NCBI GenBank assembly: GCA_914767715.1
Contig: OU612075.1
Location: 13,952,001 to 14,012,000, forward strand
From: Membranipora membranacea
Lineage: Eukaryota > Bryozoa > Gymnolaemata > Cheilostomatida > Membraniporidae
Length of the DNA: 60,000 bases
Direction: 5' to 3'
Shown here: positions 25,201-37,100 of the stretch, piece after piece
How the letters are laid out: every line of letters begins with the position of its first letter
How positions within the stretch are numbered: position 1 is the first letter of the stretch
Program-made: the position numbers and the translations under genes
The notes under the pieces: generated by a model
Told to the model about the DNA's origin: nothing
What the model saw: only the letters and a program-made list of their open reading frames with translations
The model's database searches: none

Positions 25201-28200
25201 ACCCGGAGATAAAAGCTCTCTTTCCACTTTCTGCATTTATTATCCAGAAAACATCAGTCAACTCAATCAAATTTAGCCAAACATCTAAATTGAATAAAAC
25301 CCGGATCTATGGTGAAAGTTCTGCAAGCATTCCAGGCATGGAATACTTCAAAACCTCACTCAAAGCCAATTCTATTGAGTCTACTATTTATAATGGCGAT
25401 GTGACATTACCATCATCTGTTACATAAGCGTTGCCATCTTCGATCAGTTTCTCGATAAATCGTACGATAGACGGCATGTGATCTGTGACCCGATGGGTGA
25501 TAGTGGGTTGCAGTACGTTTAGTCGGTTAAGAGCTTGTAGAAATCTACTCTCATAGTGTCTCGCTATATCCATAACTGGCTGTCCAGTCTATCAAACAGG
25601 ATAAAAATAATTTGATGCATACGTGTCAATCGCAAAATATATCTGCGGGGAGACAATATTTCCTATGCTTACTATATTCCCGATTTTCTTCCATGGGAAC
25701 AGGAGTTGAGTTTATGAATTGTTAGATAATTTTAGGCTTATAATTTTATCAGGCAGGCCTCTTAACGTAGGAAATAAACCTTCAGACTAAGCTCCCAGAA
25801 GTTAGCGTAATCAGAGGTAAATGAGGTTTCGCCATCAATTCTCAGTATAACATCTGGGATCTCAGGCAGTTTCTGACCTTCTTTCAAATATGATTGCAAT
25901 TTTTTCTTCTTTTCACAATCAAAACCAAACCATACTCCTGTTTGCAGCACTACAGAGATAATAGAATTCAGTGGGAAATGAGATCAATTTAGAATTTCAT
26001 ATTATCAATTTGTCGAAAGACTGATTCAACCCTGTTAAGCTTATATCTCAGCTTTAATTTTTTAAATACAAAATTGTTTTTTAATTTTGAGTCTGTTTAC
26101 TCTTATACCGGATGACTTTGAGTTCAAGGCTGTAGGTATATAAGTTGATGACAAAAAACCGGAATGCACCCAGCTGATAACATGAAATGAAGAATTTAAA
26201 CCCCTGATTGGTGCTGAGATATTTTATAATCGTTTGAGATCGCTCATCGCAACATTTATAACGACAAGCCAAGATCACTACATCATAATTATAATTGTCT
26301 GAGTTGAATCAGCACTATAACCATGGTTATCAGCTACAAAAGGCTGTCCAATCATTCATAAATAGATTCACATTTTAAACCATACACTTATTGCATAAAG
26401 AAGAAATCCATTATTGTTTTGCTAAGTGTCTGGTCTTTTTGGTACATTTTACTTTGATCAAAGCCTACTTGACTATGTACTGAATACTGAACATAATCTC
26501 TAGTATTATTATATATTACCTGATTGGCTTTATTTATCAACTTGTCATCTATGTCAGTCAAATTCATCATGTAGACTATGTTGATGTTGAACACTCGATT
26601 TAAAATCCTCCGTATAGTATCTAATCTTACATAAGAGCTACAACAAAACAAAATTGACAACAAATGTTATCATTAATAATTGACAGTCAGGGAATATTGG
26701 CAATTGGCCACAAATGCCCTCTTCAATTTGCTGAGAAGTTTCCGGTTATATATTACATGTCAGGTATTAACACAGCATAGTATAAGGACACAGGGTAAGG
26801 ATATATCCTTACTCTGTTGATAACGATATGAGGGTCACTTGATGTCCGAGTGTTCTATAACTCTACAAAATCTTTTGATGCTCTGAGATCCCCCTCCGTT
26901 AATGTACCCAGAATACCATTTCATACAAAAATTTGAAATTCAGTCGTCAACTGCATTAAACTTTTTACAAAACTATCTAAAGATTTTCTGACATGGCAGG
27001 TAGCTTTGACAATCAGTACCAGAATCCATTATTCTTGTAGAGAATATTTGGTACAGACAGAACTTCCACACACTCTCACGCTTCCTTATGTGACAAGCGA
27101 AGAGCTCCAAGCAAAAAAGTGTCAATAATTTAAAAGCGGCAGCAATCATAAGAAGACAATAAGATTAATTATAAGTGTAAACTTTTTGACCCTGCAGCAA
27201 CAACATAACTTCCTGTTCATTCAACATCTGGGTTGAGACAATGACAACCCAGAGAGTTGGGTGCCTTCTCACACAGCTGGTAACTGTTACTGTCTCATGC
27301 TCTGCCGTAGTGTAACAATTACTGGTAAATGGCAAAAAGGCGCTCAGAACTACACGGAGACTTAAGAGACCATCAAAAGCCTTTGCAACCAACCACACAA
27401 ATTGTTGGTTGGTGTAGGGATGCTCTAGTGATCATTTGAAAAAAGGTTCTTGCAAGTGTGGAGGAAAGATGATCTGCGAATAAATTCAATAACAATATTA
27501 TAATTAATCAATTACTTTGGTTCCTTATATTCTGAGTTATGTACAAAAAGATCTCTGACTCCATAATGGAAAGCCATGGGCAATGCCTGACCAATCAATG
27601 ACATCTGTCTTCTATATGCTTTACTGACTCAGAAGTTTAATGAAGAGGGAAAAAAATTAGTAGTCGCCACAGGCTCAATATTAACCTTCTCCTTGAAATT
27701 TGAAATAAAGTTTCCTAAACGTAATTTCCTCAATTGGTACCAGTATGGTTTAATTACAGCGCGCTACAAAACTCAACCGATCTTTGGGCTGTATGTCTCT
27801 TTACATGATGAGAAATGGTGTTACTTTTAACTTAACCAGTCCTTCTGCAACAGAACTTTATAAACTGACATAATTTCAATTTCATTTCAATTTTCACCAG
27901 CTGAGGTGGTAATAAGATGAAGTGAATGTTAATATGGTTAAATTTTGCTGCATGGGGGTATTCCAGAGATGTTATCCCCCCTACATCATGACAATGCTTC
28001 ACACAGGGTAATTCATCCTCCGCATTGAAAGAATTAAAAACTAACATTTGGGGGGACAAATAACAAATAAATTATACCCACCATGCATGTCCAACATGTG
28101 GCTCATCATATACTGTCGGGCCGCAAACGTACCTACAATCACACACGAAATATTTATATTCAAAAGATTTTATGCAACTGTATAATCTATCCCATAGACC

Positions 28201-28558
28201 GTAAATTCTCAGCTACATTATCTTAACACAAGGTCACATGTAGTTCCATACAAGAGGTACACCAGGAGAAAAGATGCAATGGTATTGAGCTACCGTTGTT
28301 TGATGCTGTAGTAGCATACCATTTTAAATTACCCTCTGTTGGGAGCTTGAGCGGAACTTTTGATCTAGTGAGTGTGTTATAGATTTTTATCCCAGTGTCA
28401 GTACCACCGGGTAGCTCCCAATCTCTAGTCTCTCTGCTAACACTAGTGCAATACAGATTAGACAATCTGTTTCTGTGTGTACATATTGCCGTGAGATCAA
28501 AAAGTCTCTTTGCCCGAATATGTCTGAGTACCCAACAGCAGTTCTGGTAATTCATCAT
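19206..28558 (-). CDS. CARS2: Cysteinyl-tRNA synthetase, mitochondrial type
   Basis: It attaches cysteine to tRNA-Cys, by family in mitochondria. Minus-strand exons: 28558-28320, 28132-28082, 26637-26520, 25588-25411, 24934-24842, 24130-24007, 23782-23649, 22792-22658, 21648-21501, 21199-21073, 20721-20623, 19774-19660, 19333-19206; all phases close, giving 562 aa, close to human CARS2 (about 564). The class I signature HVGHAC (92-97) and EKMSKS (322-327) are intact. Zinc ligands of CysRS are visible as Cys83 (VCGPT), Cys263 (HIECSA), His288 and Glu292 (PHHENE). The N-terminal ~40 residues are rich in Arg, Lys and hydrophobics and lack acids, like a mitochondrial presequence. The start at 28558 (Met-Met) is preferred over an in-frame Met at 28621 because of this. 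The last exon reads through a possible donor after IDIK to TGA at 19206; an extra downstream exon is the alternative. It is convergent with SHIP and divergent from the KLF gene. Confidence 0.92.
22335..22625. repeat. Degenerate GTATACAG minisatellite in CARS2 intron 8
   Basis: Many imperfect copies of a 10-13 bp unit of the type GTATACAGAGGT (variants TGTACAGAGG, TGAACACGAG, GGTACACAGA) fill nearly 300 bp just downstream of the KMSKS exon. It keeps a minus-strand ORF open (22270-22560), but the peptide is a low-complexity by-product. Confidence 0.75.
24396..24462. repeat. 17-bp direct repeat flanking a TA microsatellite
   Basis: TATGATCATGACCAAGA occurs at 24396-24412 and again at 24446-24462. 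Between them lies ACATATACATATAAATATAT-type sequence. This could be slippage or a target-site duplication around a small insertion in CARS2 intron 5. Confidence 0.7.
25780..25949 (-). other. Unassigned exon-like ORF inside CARS2 intron 3
   Basis: On the minus strand a good acceptor (TTATCTCTGTAG, 25950) precedes an open frame. It encodes residues such as [20 protein letters not shown] and [20 protein letters not shown], and ends at a possible donor AAG/GTTTAT (25780). The composition looks protein-like, but the 170-nt length is not a multiple of three and would break CARS2, whose exons 3 and 4 join in phase 0. No family was recognised. It may be a poison or alternative exon, part of a nested gene, a relic, or chance. 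Confidence 0.3.
26793..26820. repeat. Palindrome centred on GGATATATCC, copy 2
   Basis: ACAGGGTAAGGATATATCCT followed by TACTCTGT lies in CARS2 intron 2. It is palindromic over about 24 bp. The 3' flank (a GATA-rich stretch, then GTCACTTG) also resembles the flank of the copy at 49292. Confidence 0.6.
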
Positions 28559-29099
28559 CAAGTCTGCAATAATAATGTCACATTGTAAAGATACAATATT
28601 CGAATGACTAGGGCGATCCAAATTGCTATATTGATTTGGAAGGCAGAGGGAAGCCAGTTAACCCAGCACAAATTTAGTGAGAGGTGTCATTGTATCAGCA
28701 ACATCTGGATATTGACATGGGCAACTCTCTCATTGACTGTGGGAATGACAAGCTTTGGCTTCCCAACCAAAACAACCATCCGAAGTCAGCATTTCGTTCC
28801 CTCCAAACATTCACAGGAATTTGCTAGACTGCGTTATTTCCGACTGAACCATGCCAACTTTTCCCTTGCATGGTTGATCATGGACATTGGCAAAGAATAC
28901 ATGTATGTAATGTAACTCCAGGATGCCTATGCATGCATGTAGTTTACTTTTTTTGGCTTACTATTTAATATTAAATAAAGCCTGTCAAGTTTGTTGTCAA
29001 CCATTCTAATTAATAAACTCTAGTATTTTATGTTATGAATTGAGGTGATTGTAGGTAGTGTAGTGTAGGAGTAACAGGGGTTATATCAGAGATGATGAT

Positions 29100-29650
29100 G
29101 ATGAACTAACATTCAACATCCATGTCGATTCAAGAACTGGGAAAGCTTCATCTCGACTTGGATTCCTACGATGAAATGTCCAGGCTACTTCTCAGGGTAT
29201 TAAAACCATGGCTTACAAGCAGCTCACACATAAGCTGCATGGGATCGTCTTGGTAAAACCCCAGAAAAGGATAATGAATTGGTACCAAGACGGGCAGTGT
29301 GGATGGCATGAAACATCAAGTTCACAGACAGCAAGACCAGTATCACCAAACTCTCTAATCTTGACTGGGACATCCTCGCAACACGAAGGAAACAGCCAAG
29401 ACTGACCATCTTCAACTCATACTAGCATAATCGACCCGAAATCATACTCCAGCACCTCCATCCAAAAGTAACCTAAACAGCAGGAGGTATAACCACCAAA
29501 ACGACTCCAGCTGAAGACATCAATACCAGTATCGTATCCCACCCCCAAACACGAAGCACCACCAACACTGTTTCTATGTGAAGACTGCCAAGCAGTGGAA
29601 CACCCTTCTCACTGGCAGTCTACTGCTCATCCCTCCAGACTCCTAAAAAC
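29100..29650 (+). mobile_element. Decayed non-LTR retrotransposon (LINE) reverse-transcriptase C-terminus
   Basis: Conceptual translation in changing frames recovers the conserved end of LINE reverse transcriptases. It gives RTGKASSRLGFLRRN followed by IKTMAYKQL, then LSNLDWDILATRRKQPRLTI, and near the end YVKTAKQWNTL. In intact elements these are the K-A-N-K-x-L-G-F-L-R-R-N motif, the L-x-W-x-x-L-x-x-R-R-x-x-x-R-L motif, and F-P-R-T-x-x-x-W-N-x-L. Frames shift and stops (for example TGA near 29578) interrupt it, so it is a dead 5'-truncated copy of CR1/L2/Jockey type. Confidence 0.75.
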
Positions 29651-29692
29651 TGAGTCTTGTTATGGTGATACCGATATTTGTGATCCTGGAGA

Positions 29693-29927
29693 GTCTTTCA
29701 ATTAGAAACAGCCAAAATTGCAATCTGATCGCTCACTCAGTGAGTGAGCGATACCTGCTAGGGCTCTCGTTTTCAGATCGCTCACTCAATGATGAAACTA
29801 TATACATTCTGAGTGAGCGATTTGGGATCGATTTTTTCTAATTGAAAGACCAAGTGAGTGATAATTTTGAGCAATGTGATAGTGATAACTTGCTTTAGTA
29901 ATGCATCGCTTTTTCTAATTGAAAGAC
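29693..29927. mobile_element. Short terminal-inverted-repeat element (MITE-like)
   Basis: GTCTTTCAATTAGAAA at 29693-29708 is exactly inverted at 29912-29927, and a third copy in the inverted sense lies at 29836-29850. Inside are palindromic CACTCAGTGAGTGAG words and repeats of GATCGCTCACTCA. It has no coding capacity. A related internal sequence lies at 57965-58140, which shows that it is dispersed. Confidence 0.75.
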
Positions 29928-30052
29928 CCCCTGGAATGTTTAATCAAATAACGGCAAACAAATTACTAGAACCATCAGCCACTATTGGTGTTAGTGATAA
30001 ACCGGAACAAGGTATGTAACAAGGTATGTACTTGGTACCTCACTGCTCCACA

Positions 30053-30412
30053 AAGCATCACCAGCGTTCATATTTCATCCGAACTGGTACCGACTGGAAC
30101 TCTCTACCATCTGAGAGTCCTTACTTAACTCACCACAAATCAGCAAGTAGCTAATAACTATTGATATTCCCAAGGGTTTAACACCCCTTGGGATTATCAA
30201 TAGTTATTAGCTACTTGCTGATTTGTGGAAAGTCAAGTAAGGACTCTCAAGCAGCTACTAACTATTGATAATCCCAAGGGTTTAACACTCCTCGGGATTA
30301 TCAAAAGTTATTAGCTACTTGCTGATTTGTGATGAGTCAAGTAAGGACTCTCATGTGGTAGAGAGTTCCAGTCGGTACCAGTTCGGATGAAATATGACCG
30401 CTGATGATGCTT
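30053..30412. mobile_element. Complex foldback element with nested inverted repeats
   Basis: The outer arms (30053-30112 and 30356-30412) are near-perfect reverse complements, containing CATATTTCATCCGAACTGGT on the left. Inside, an arm built around CAAATCAGCAAGTAGCTAAT with the flanking CCCAAGGGTTTAAC occurs in order inverted, direct (shortened) and inverted again. Most of the 360 bp can therefore fold back on itself in more than one way. No ORF is present. It resembles Foldback-type or compound MITE insertions. Confidence 0.8.
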
Positions 30413-31179
30413 CGATGACCCGTTCCCTGCCATGTTGCCAAATTCGGATCGGATATTTAGTGTGAAAAACCAATTGATGTTATCATCTACAGCAAGGTGG
30501 AGATGATATGAAGACTACATGTGAAACTACAGTTGCCACTAGGTAGTCAGGAACCAATGAACTAAACCTAAATCATTGATTGCAGGAACTTGGAAGAAGT
30601 TTAGTAAGGATGGAAGGATTTCCTCTTGCAAAACTTAAGCTTAATAGTTGACATACTACAGTCCCTTTATTTGCATGCTAATTATCTGAGAATTTCACTA
30701 CAATCATGGACAACTGCCTCACAGTGTGTAGGAGATTGAGAATAGAAATATGAGAACCTCACAACACAGAAAAGAAAATTTTCATTTGCAAATAAGGCGA
30801 CTAATTTGCTTACTGGACTCGCTGTCATATCTAATAGTAGTCCATTGGTCATTGTTTGTTTACATTTAATTTTCTGGCCAATGAAATGTCACAGCATTTA
30901 AGGAGGTGATTTATGCACATGTAAAATTCTCTATACCCCACTGGCTCATTTACTATTGTCATATCATACTTTTAAATACAACATATTTAATGAACTAAGT
31001 TCACTTGTGTATTGACAAATGATTCTCCAAAGTAATGTTGCAACATCATTTGTATAACAGACCGCATAAAGACACAGACTTAAGTCAGACCTTTTGAGGA
31101 AGTTATTCATTTTTCAACTGTTGGTCGTTTGCATCAGCTGTGCAAAAAAAAACTCAGAGACGCTTCTACGGTTGCAAAA

Positions 31180-34100
31180 ATGTTATACACACAGCAGCAT
31201 ACTGGCTGTTATACAAACTATCACCAGGACCAGATTGTGCCAGATTTATACCATCAATTTAACACAGGACACTTCAGCCCAGATGGAGTCTCATCTAACG
31301 GCAGTCTTTCGCCATCACAGGTAGGACAATTCTTTATAAACATGTCTATTTTAGCTTATTTCGATAAATAAAATTTCCACTCGAATCCTCATCTGCATGG
31401 CGTGTGATTTGTCTAGAGCTCATTTCCATGACCAGCTAATCTCACATGCGCTACACATACAATATATGAAAATTAGGTGTTAAAAAGGGGTAGAACTGAG
31501 AGAGGTTACGCCATATAGCAAAGGGAATGCTGTCAGATTAGCGCGACAGGTCTCCTCAACCAGGGCTAGTCACAGCTAGACTTCATTCCAAACTTCGCCG
31601 CCATATATTTATAAATTTTTATATTATTCAATGCATTTGTGCGTGAGACATTGGAAGATTATTTCTAAACACTTGTAACTACTAAAGTATGAGTACACAT
31701 GGACAAAGACAAAGTGACTTTGAGGTATGATCTTTATAGTATTACACTTGCAGTGAATGAGATTTTTGTAATAATTTTTGACTTTGTAAGCCCATGGCGA
31801 TTGTGTATTTGATGTTATTGAGTGCTAATCCTGGGCAATATTCCAAGGCTATTACATACAGCGCCATATGTTTATTCACACAGGATTGTGAATCAAGTTT
31901 ATATCAATTTCAATTCAACAGATAGCACATTGATACTACGGGAAGTTAATTACATAATGTTATAAATTTATTCTATTCAAAATTTCTCATGACAAGTTAC
32001 AATTTTTCCAAACAGCATAGATGAAGTTAGAAGATTTAAGAAATGGGTCTTAATGCTATTGTATAGTGCAGCCCTGTATTTACTTTTTCAACTGATCAGG
32101 GTACAATAGAATGGCAATGTTGAAACCTATGCAATAGAATTTACTAAGTATTGTTAGGGTTTTAAATGTATATCTTTTATATCGTAATATTTTATATCCC
32201 AATAGCCATCAAATATTACATAAGTATTATAAAAATACTGCAAGCAACCATTGCTGACAGCGGATATGTGCACAACAGAGGCTTGATTTTAGATTTTATC
32301 CCAGGTGCACCCTTGTTGTGATGGGGACAAGCTCGCTGAGTGCATAATTCAGGCTACAACGCGCTGGTGCAGCCATCACAATAACATCTCATAATAGATG
32401 ATAAACGTAAATATTTTTCTCAAGCCGCTGAAGCTCTTTGATAATTGAAATTGAATTGAGATCAGCAGCTTTTTGACTATAGACAAAAGGGCCACATGAA
32501 TCATATGGAATGTACCCATGAGTATCGTTTGGGCCAACGCAGGTTTAGCATCAGTGACTTTCGGTGCAAAGCCTAATTGCTCATACAATTTTTACACAAT
32601 ATTATAGTAAAATAATATCTATTGTTACCCAGTGTATCAATGTAGCATACACAATAGGTGAATAATGCTACATAATAGTCGGAGAGTAATTGGTGTTTTA
32701 TACGTTAATGGGTCAGTGGATTTGTGTGTTGACAGCGTACAAACTGGTCAGACAATAGAAACCCCTCTGCTATGTGTGTGTATTTTACAGATTATTTGTG
32801 TTCCGGTTTGGATTTATTGAACTACATTTTACAATAGTAGACATTGGCAGCCCCCTGGCAGCCAGTTTTATTGTTGTTAAGTTGGTCATCAAGTATATCC
32901 CCTCCCCTAGATGTCCATGTAATGGTAATAGAACTAGAGGTCAGGTTTATTTTTGATGTGTGGGAAAAAGAAGGAAATTTTGTGATGAACTCCAATCAAC
33001 AACTAATCTTTACTTGTAAAATGCGGATAGGCAATAATTCAATCTTAAAGATGAGGAGCTGTAGCCAACCCAAAATAGTTTTGTCTTTATTCCCATATAC
33101 AAGAGGAAAAATGAAAAGGAATTACTAATGAAATAAAACTGTCAATTTTTTATCATTAGCATAGCAGAAAAATTCAAATGATTCAAAGCTTGAGTATCTA
33201 GCTAAATGTGAGCCTGTGTAGCGCCTTAACAATGTCAATCAAACTGATGGGACTCCCGGACAAAATGTTCGGGAAAATATGATACATCTTTGGCCTTGCT
33301 TTGAGGTGAGAAGATATACCTGTAATTTTTCTTGTAAGTCTGTTAATTTGTATTGATTGTGCTGCTGAATCCAGAAATCTTCTGATACCTTTAGGTTGAA
33401 TTCGGGCGGTGAACCCCGATCGTTCTTAAAAAACATCGAGGTCAGTGACGGCATTTTAGCACCTAATGGCTGCTAGTTAGCGTAGGGTACTCGCTTTACT
33501 TGTATCATATTCAGTATTATTTTCTTCCCTTATTACAATATGACTGCATAATTTTCTCTTTCATTCATTGAGACAATATTACTAAGTGCATAATCGCAGG
33601 TAAAAAAGCTTTGAGTAAACAGCGCGCATAAAAACAATAGGAAGGCGAACACAATACCCAGCCAGGCATGAAATCTGATGGCAGACTGAATTTTGAAACG
33701 ATTATGATCATTAAGCATAATATTTGCTCATGTCACTAATTTTCACACCAAGATATTAATTGAAGTTTGCCCAATTATCTAAGGTGCTATTAGGTACAGG
33801 GCATTTTCATCAGACAATGGTTTACACCTGATGCCGGGCTGCTTTGCTGTCTGGGTGCTGTCTGTTAGTCTACCAAGATGCATACATCCGTGTAACGTCT
33901 TCGGTGCAAACCCGATTTAATTACCATTTGACGACAAACCCCTATTTCAGTACTTTTACCCCCGAGACATAGCGCTGCTTTTGGCGTATTAACTTTTTTG
34001 AGCTTATACCAGAACATTCTACCGATAACACCTCCAGCCAGATTCAAGGTTATGTTTTGATCAACTTGTCTCTCGATTAACCCCCTCCCATAATGCAGCT

Positions 34101-37100
34101 GTCAAGTATCAATAAATTATAACATAGATATTTGGGCCCTAAATGAGAAGCAAGCTACTGGATCCTCCAAAGCTTACGGTCTCGTATTTTTATTATACTG
34201 GTATTTATTTTTTTTGCAGAAAGAATCAGAAGACGAATCCTGTGTGACTGGGAGCCAAGGCCAGGGTTTAGAAGATTTGGAAGATTTAATTGGCTGCTCG
34301 GAAATCCAAAACACAATAACGCACAGCGCCTCTGGTGGTAACGAAATCAAGAGAGAACCGTACGACAATCATCTCCGTACTAACACTGATTTCCACAGTG
34401 TTTGCAGTTTGCCACATATGAACACTCCGGTGGTGGGCTACTGCCCACCTGAAACTTGGTGCCAGCCAACAACATCATCCTTCCTGCATCATGGCAGCCA
34501 AACAACAGTTGTTTCCTCTGCATCTCACAACAACATTATGCCTTCAGGCTCAGGCTATGGTATGAAGAGAGAGCCGATACCTTACAGTGAAGCTTACAGC
34601 GCCGCACACGGTAGTAGTGCTTACAGCAGTCAATCACCGGACAGTCACATGAGACCTCACTCACTTCCTGTAACTCCCGAGTATCACACGAGTTATCATC
34701 CCCCGCTCATGCACAGTAACAGTCACCCATCAGGGTTCTCAAGGTCATGCTGGGGTTCAGCTGTCACCACCTGTTCAGAGTCTTCACTATCTCCATCTGC
34801 TGGTTATATGACTGATCTGTCATCTCCTCTTAGCCAACCTTCAAGTCCTCATCTCTCACAGGTAGATTTTAGCTCTGGTTTTATTATGATTTTTATTAAT
34901 CAAGATTTTTTATTCATTCTCTCAAAGCTCTCAAGAAACCTTGGCTCGATGAAACTCCAAATGGACATGGATAAGGAATATGGATAAGATAATATAGTGA
35001 ATTTTTGCATCTGCTTTTGGTTTTCACTTTTGTTGTTGATTATTGTTTCTGATAAATTCAAATTGGAAAATTTACAGGTCAGCCTTACGTTCTCATCAAT
35101 CGGCTTTCAAAAATAGCTATGCTACTGCTTGAGCGAAAAACCCTCTTGAGCAAGTTTGAATACTAAAATCTGCGGTTTTAACATTACCATCATTGCATTT
35201 TACTTCAGGCGACTCATTGTCCATTGCCAAGCAGATCACACCTACCCAACATTCAAGACCTGGCAATAAGATATCCAACACCGCCTGAAGAAAATCATCA
35301 TCAGACGATGCCATCCATGCCTGGGATCAAGAGGTTCTCCATCCCACCGCAGAGAAAGAGGCGCGAGCCAGCAGCTCCTAAAAATACCTATCCAAACTGC
35401 TCGACTATAAGGTACAACCGCAGAAATAACCCTGACCTGGAGAAAAGGAGAACTCACTACTGTGATGTACCAGGTAAGAACTCACTTTCTTCTCTACTTC
35501 ATCAAAGACAACATTCAGTGTAGATACCTAATTTATCGACTATTTTGAAGATATTAGTTTATCTAAGAGGGTAGTTTTGAATTTTGAATACTCATAAAAA
35601 AATAGCGTATTATTAATTCTCTCAACCACATTATAGAGGAAAATTTCTGAACTGACTCAAAAACTGTGACAGGATTGCAAACAGGTCTGAAATAAACTAA
35701 AAGCTGTTTCACCAGGAGTGCTTAAACCTATTTTGTTGGGGGCATGAGACTCATCATAAATCACTTTCCAATATATTCAAGTTAAACTCCAAACCCTACT
35801 GAATGATATTGATTTCAATGATGCTGTAAATAACAATAATTATTATGGTAGACGTTTTGATATGGAATTGTGTACAACCTCCGAATCCCAATGATATCAC
35901 AAACGGAACACGATTTGCCATTCATATCTATTTGGTTATATTTAGAATGGCTAACAGATTTATGTATCTTAGTTGTAATATTGTATACATAGGGGCATAA
36001 ATCCTATAGATATATGATTTTGTGTGCAAATGCTCTGACTACCCTCAAGTGACATAATAACTGAGCATACTATCGTTTAAATGCAAACAAATCTATTGTG
36101 CAGTCTCATAAGAAATAATGCTATGGATCTTGCAAATAAATAAAGATGATCATCATCATTACTGCATCTCGGTGGAAGGTATAGATGTGATGCTCTTGAG
36201 AAAGTACACTCTCACAAGATAATTTATTGTCTAATTTACAGTATGTAAATGAGTAAACATGTGTTGCATGGATGTGCATCAACTTGAAACTTGTTGAGTT
36301 TGTTGGACCACAGGATTTCTCAGGGTTTGGAAACAATACCAGAGTGTCATGTTCAGTTTGTCAGTGTCATCCAAGGATGCATTGTTTCAATATAGGTTTA
36401 GTATTACATAGTCACAGGTAGGGGACCATTAAGTGTGATGCAGGATCATGATGACAATATTGACAGTGGAATCTCATTTGTGTCCACCGCTGCATCTTAT
36501 GTTGATGATATAACTGAATAAGAGCAAAACATGGTTTCCAAAACACGAACTGAAACTTCAACGGCTAGTGATCGTCAGGAGTTCGAACAATTTAAGTTGT
36601 CATTCAAGAAAACTTGATAAATTGAAGAGAATAATTCAAGTGATTTCGAGAAGCTATAAAATGCTAATGTACTCTTTTTGCAAGCAGTTGAAAGAGGATG
36701 TAACCGTTGTATTATTATAGGTGGTGTTATCAGTAGATGATATTGAGCAATAATTTACATAAGCGCAGATAACAGTAAAATGAGTGGAGCTAAAATCCAA
36801 TTTTCTCATCGTTGCTTCTGTCTTTATCCCACCACTTAAAATATCTGGTGGACGAGAAGAGATAAGAGTAGTGTGGTTGGCAGACATTCCCATCGATGCA
36901 CGACGGCTGATCACACCTGCAGCAGGGCTATCCACCAGTATCCATATAATGTAATATCAATAAGGATTAGAGGTACTGTAGGCTTTGAGAGCAAACAAAA
37001 ACCGACTCATGACACATTGTCTGATAAAAACCAACTTTATCCAGCAGTTTCGTTTGAGAACAATGAAGTCAAATCTGCAGCCTGTGTCAAATTATATCAA

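Larger units (their letters stand above)
28559..31179. other. Divergent intergenic region between CARS2 and the KLF gene
   Basis: Both genes start outward from this 2.6-kb stretch, so promoters for both are expected here. I see no clear TATA box or initiator to place them. Most of the middle is repetitive: a decayed LINE tail (29100-29650), a terminal-inverted-repeat element (29693-29927) and a foldback element (30053-30412). The stretches 28600-29090 and 30430-31180 hold no recognised feature. The 103-codon ORF at 28604-28915 has no recognisable homology. Confidence 0.6.

Noticed and set aside
28604-28915. 103-codon plus-strand ORF upstream of CARS2
   Set aside because: It has no recognisable motif or splice context, and it overlaps the region expected to hold the CARS2 promoter. 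Kept only as an unlikely possibility.
32844-33128. 94-codon plus-strand ORF as an extra KLF exon
   Set aside because: Exons 31180-31320 and 34220-34861 join in phase 0 without it, and the hydrophobic, AT-biased peptide does not resemble KLF N-termini.
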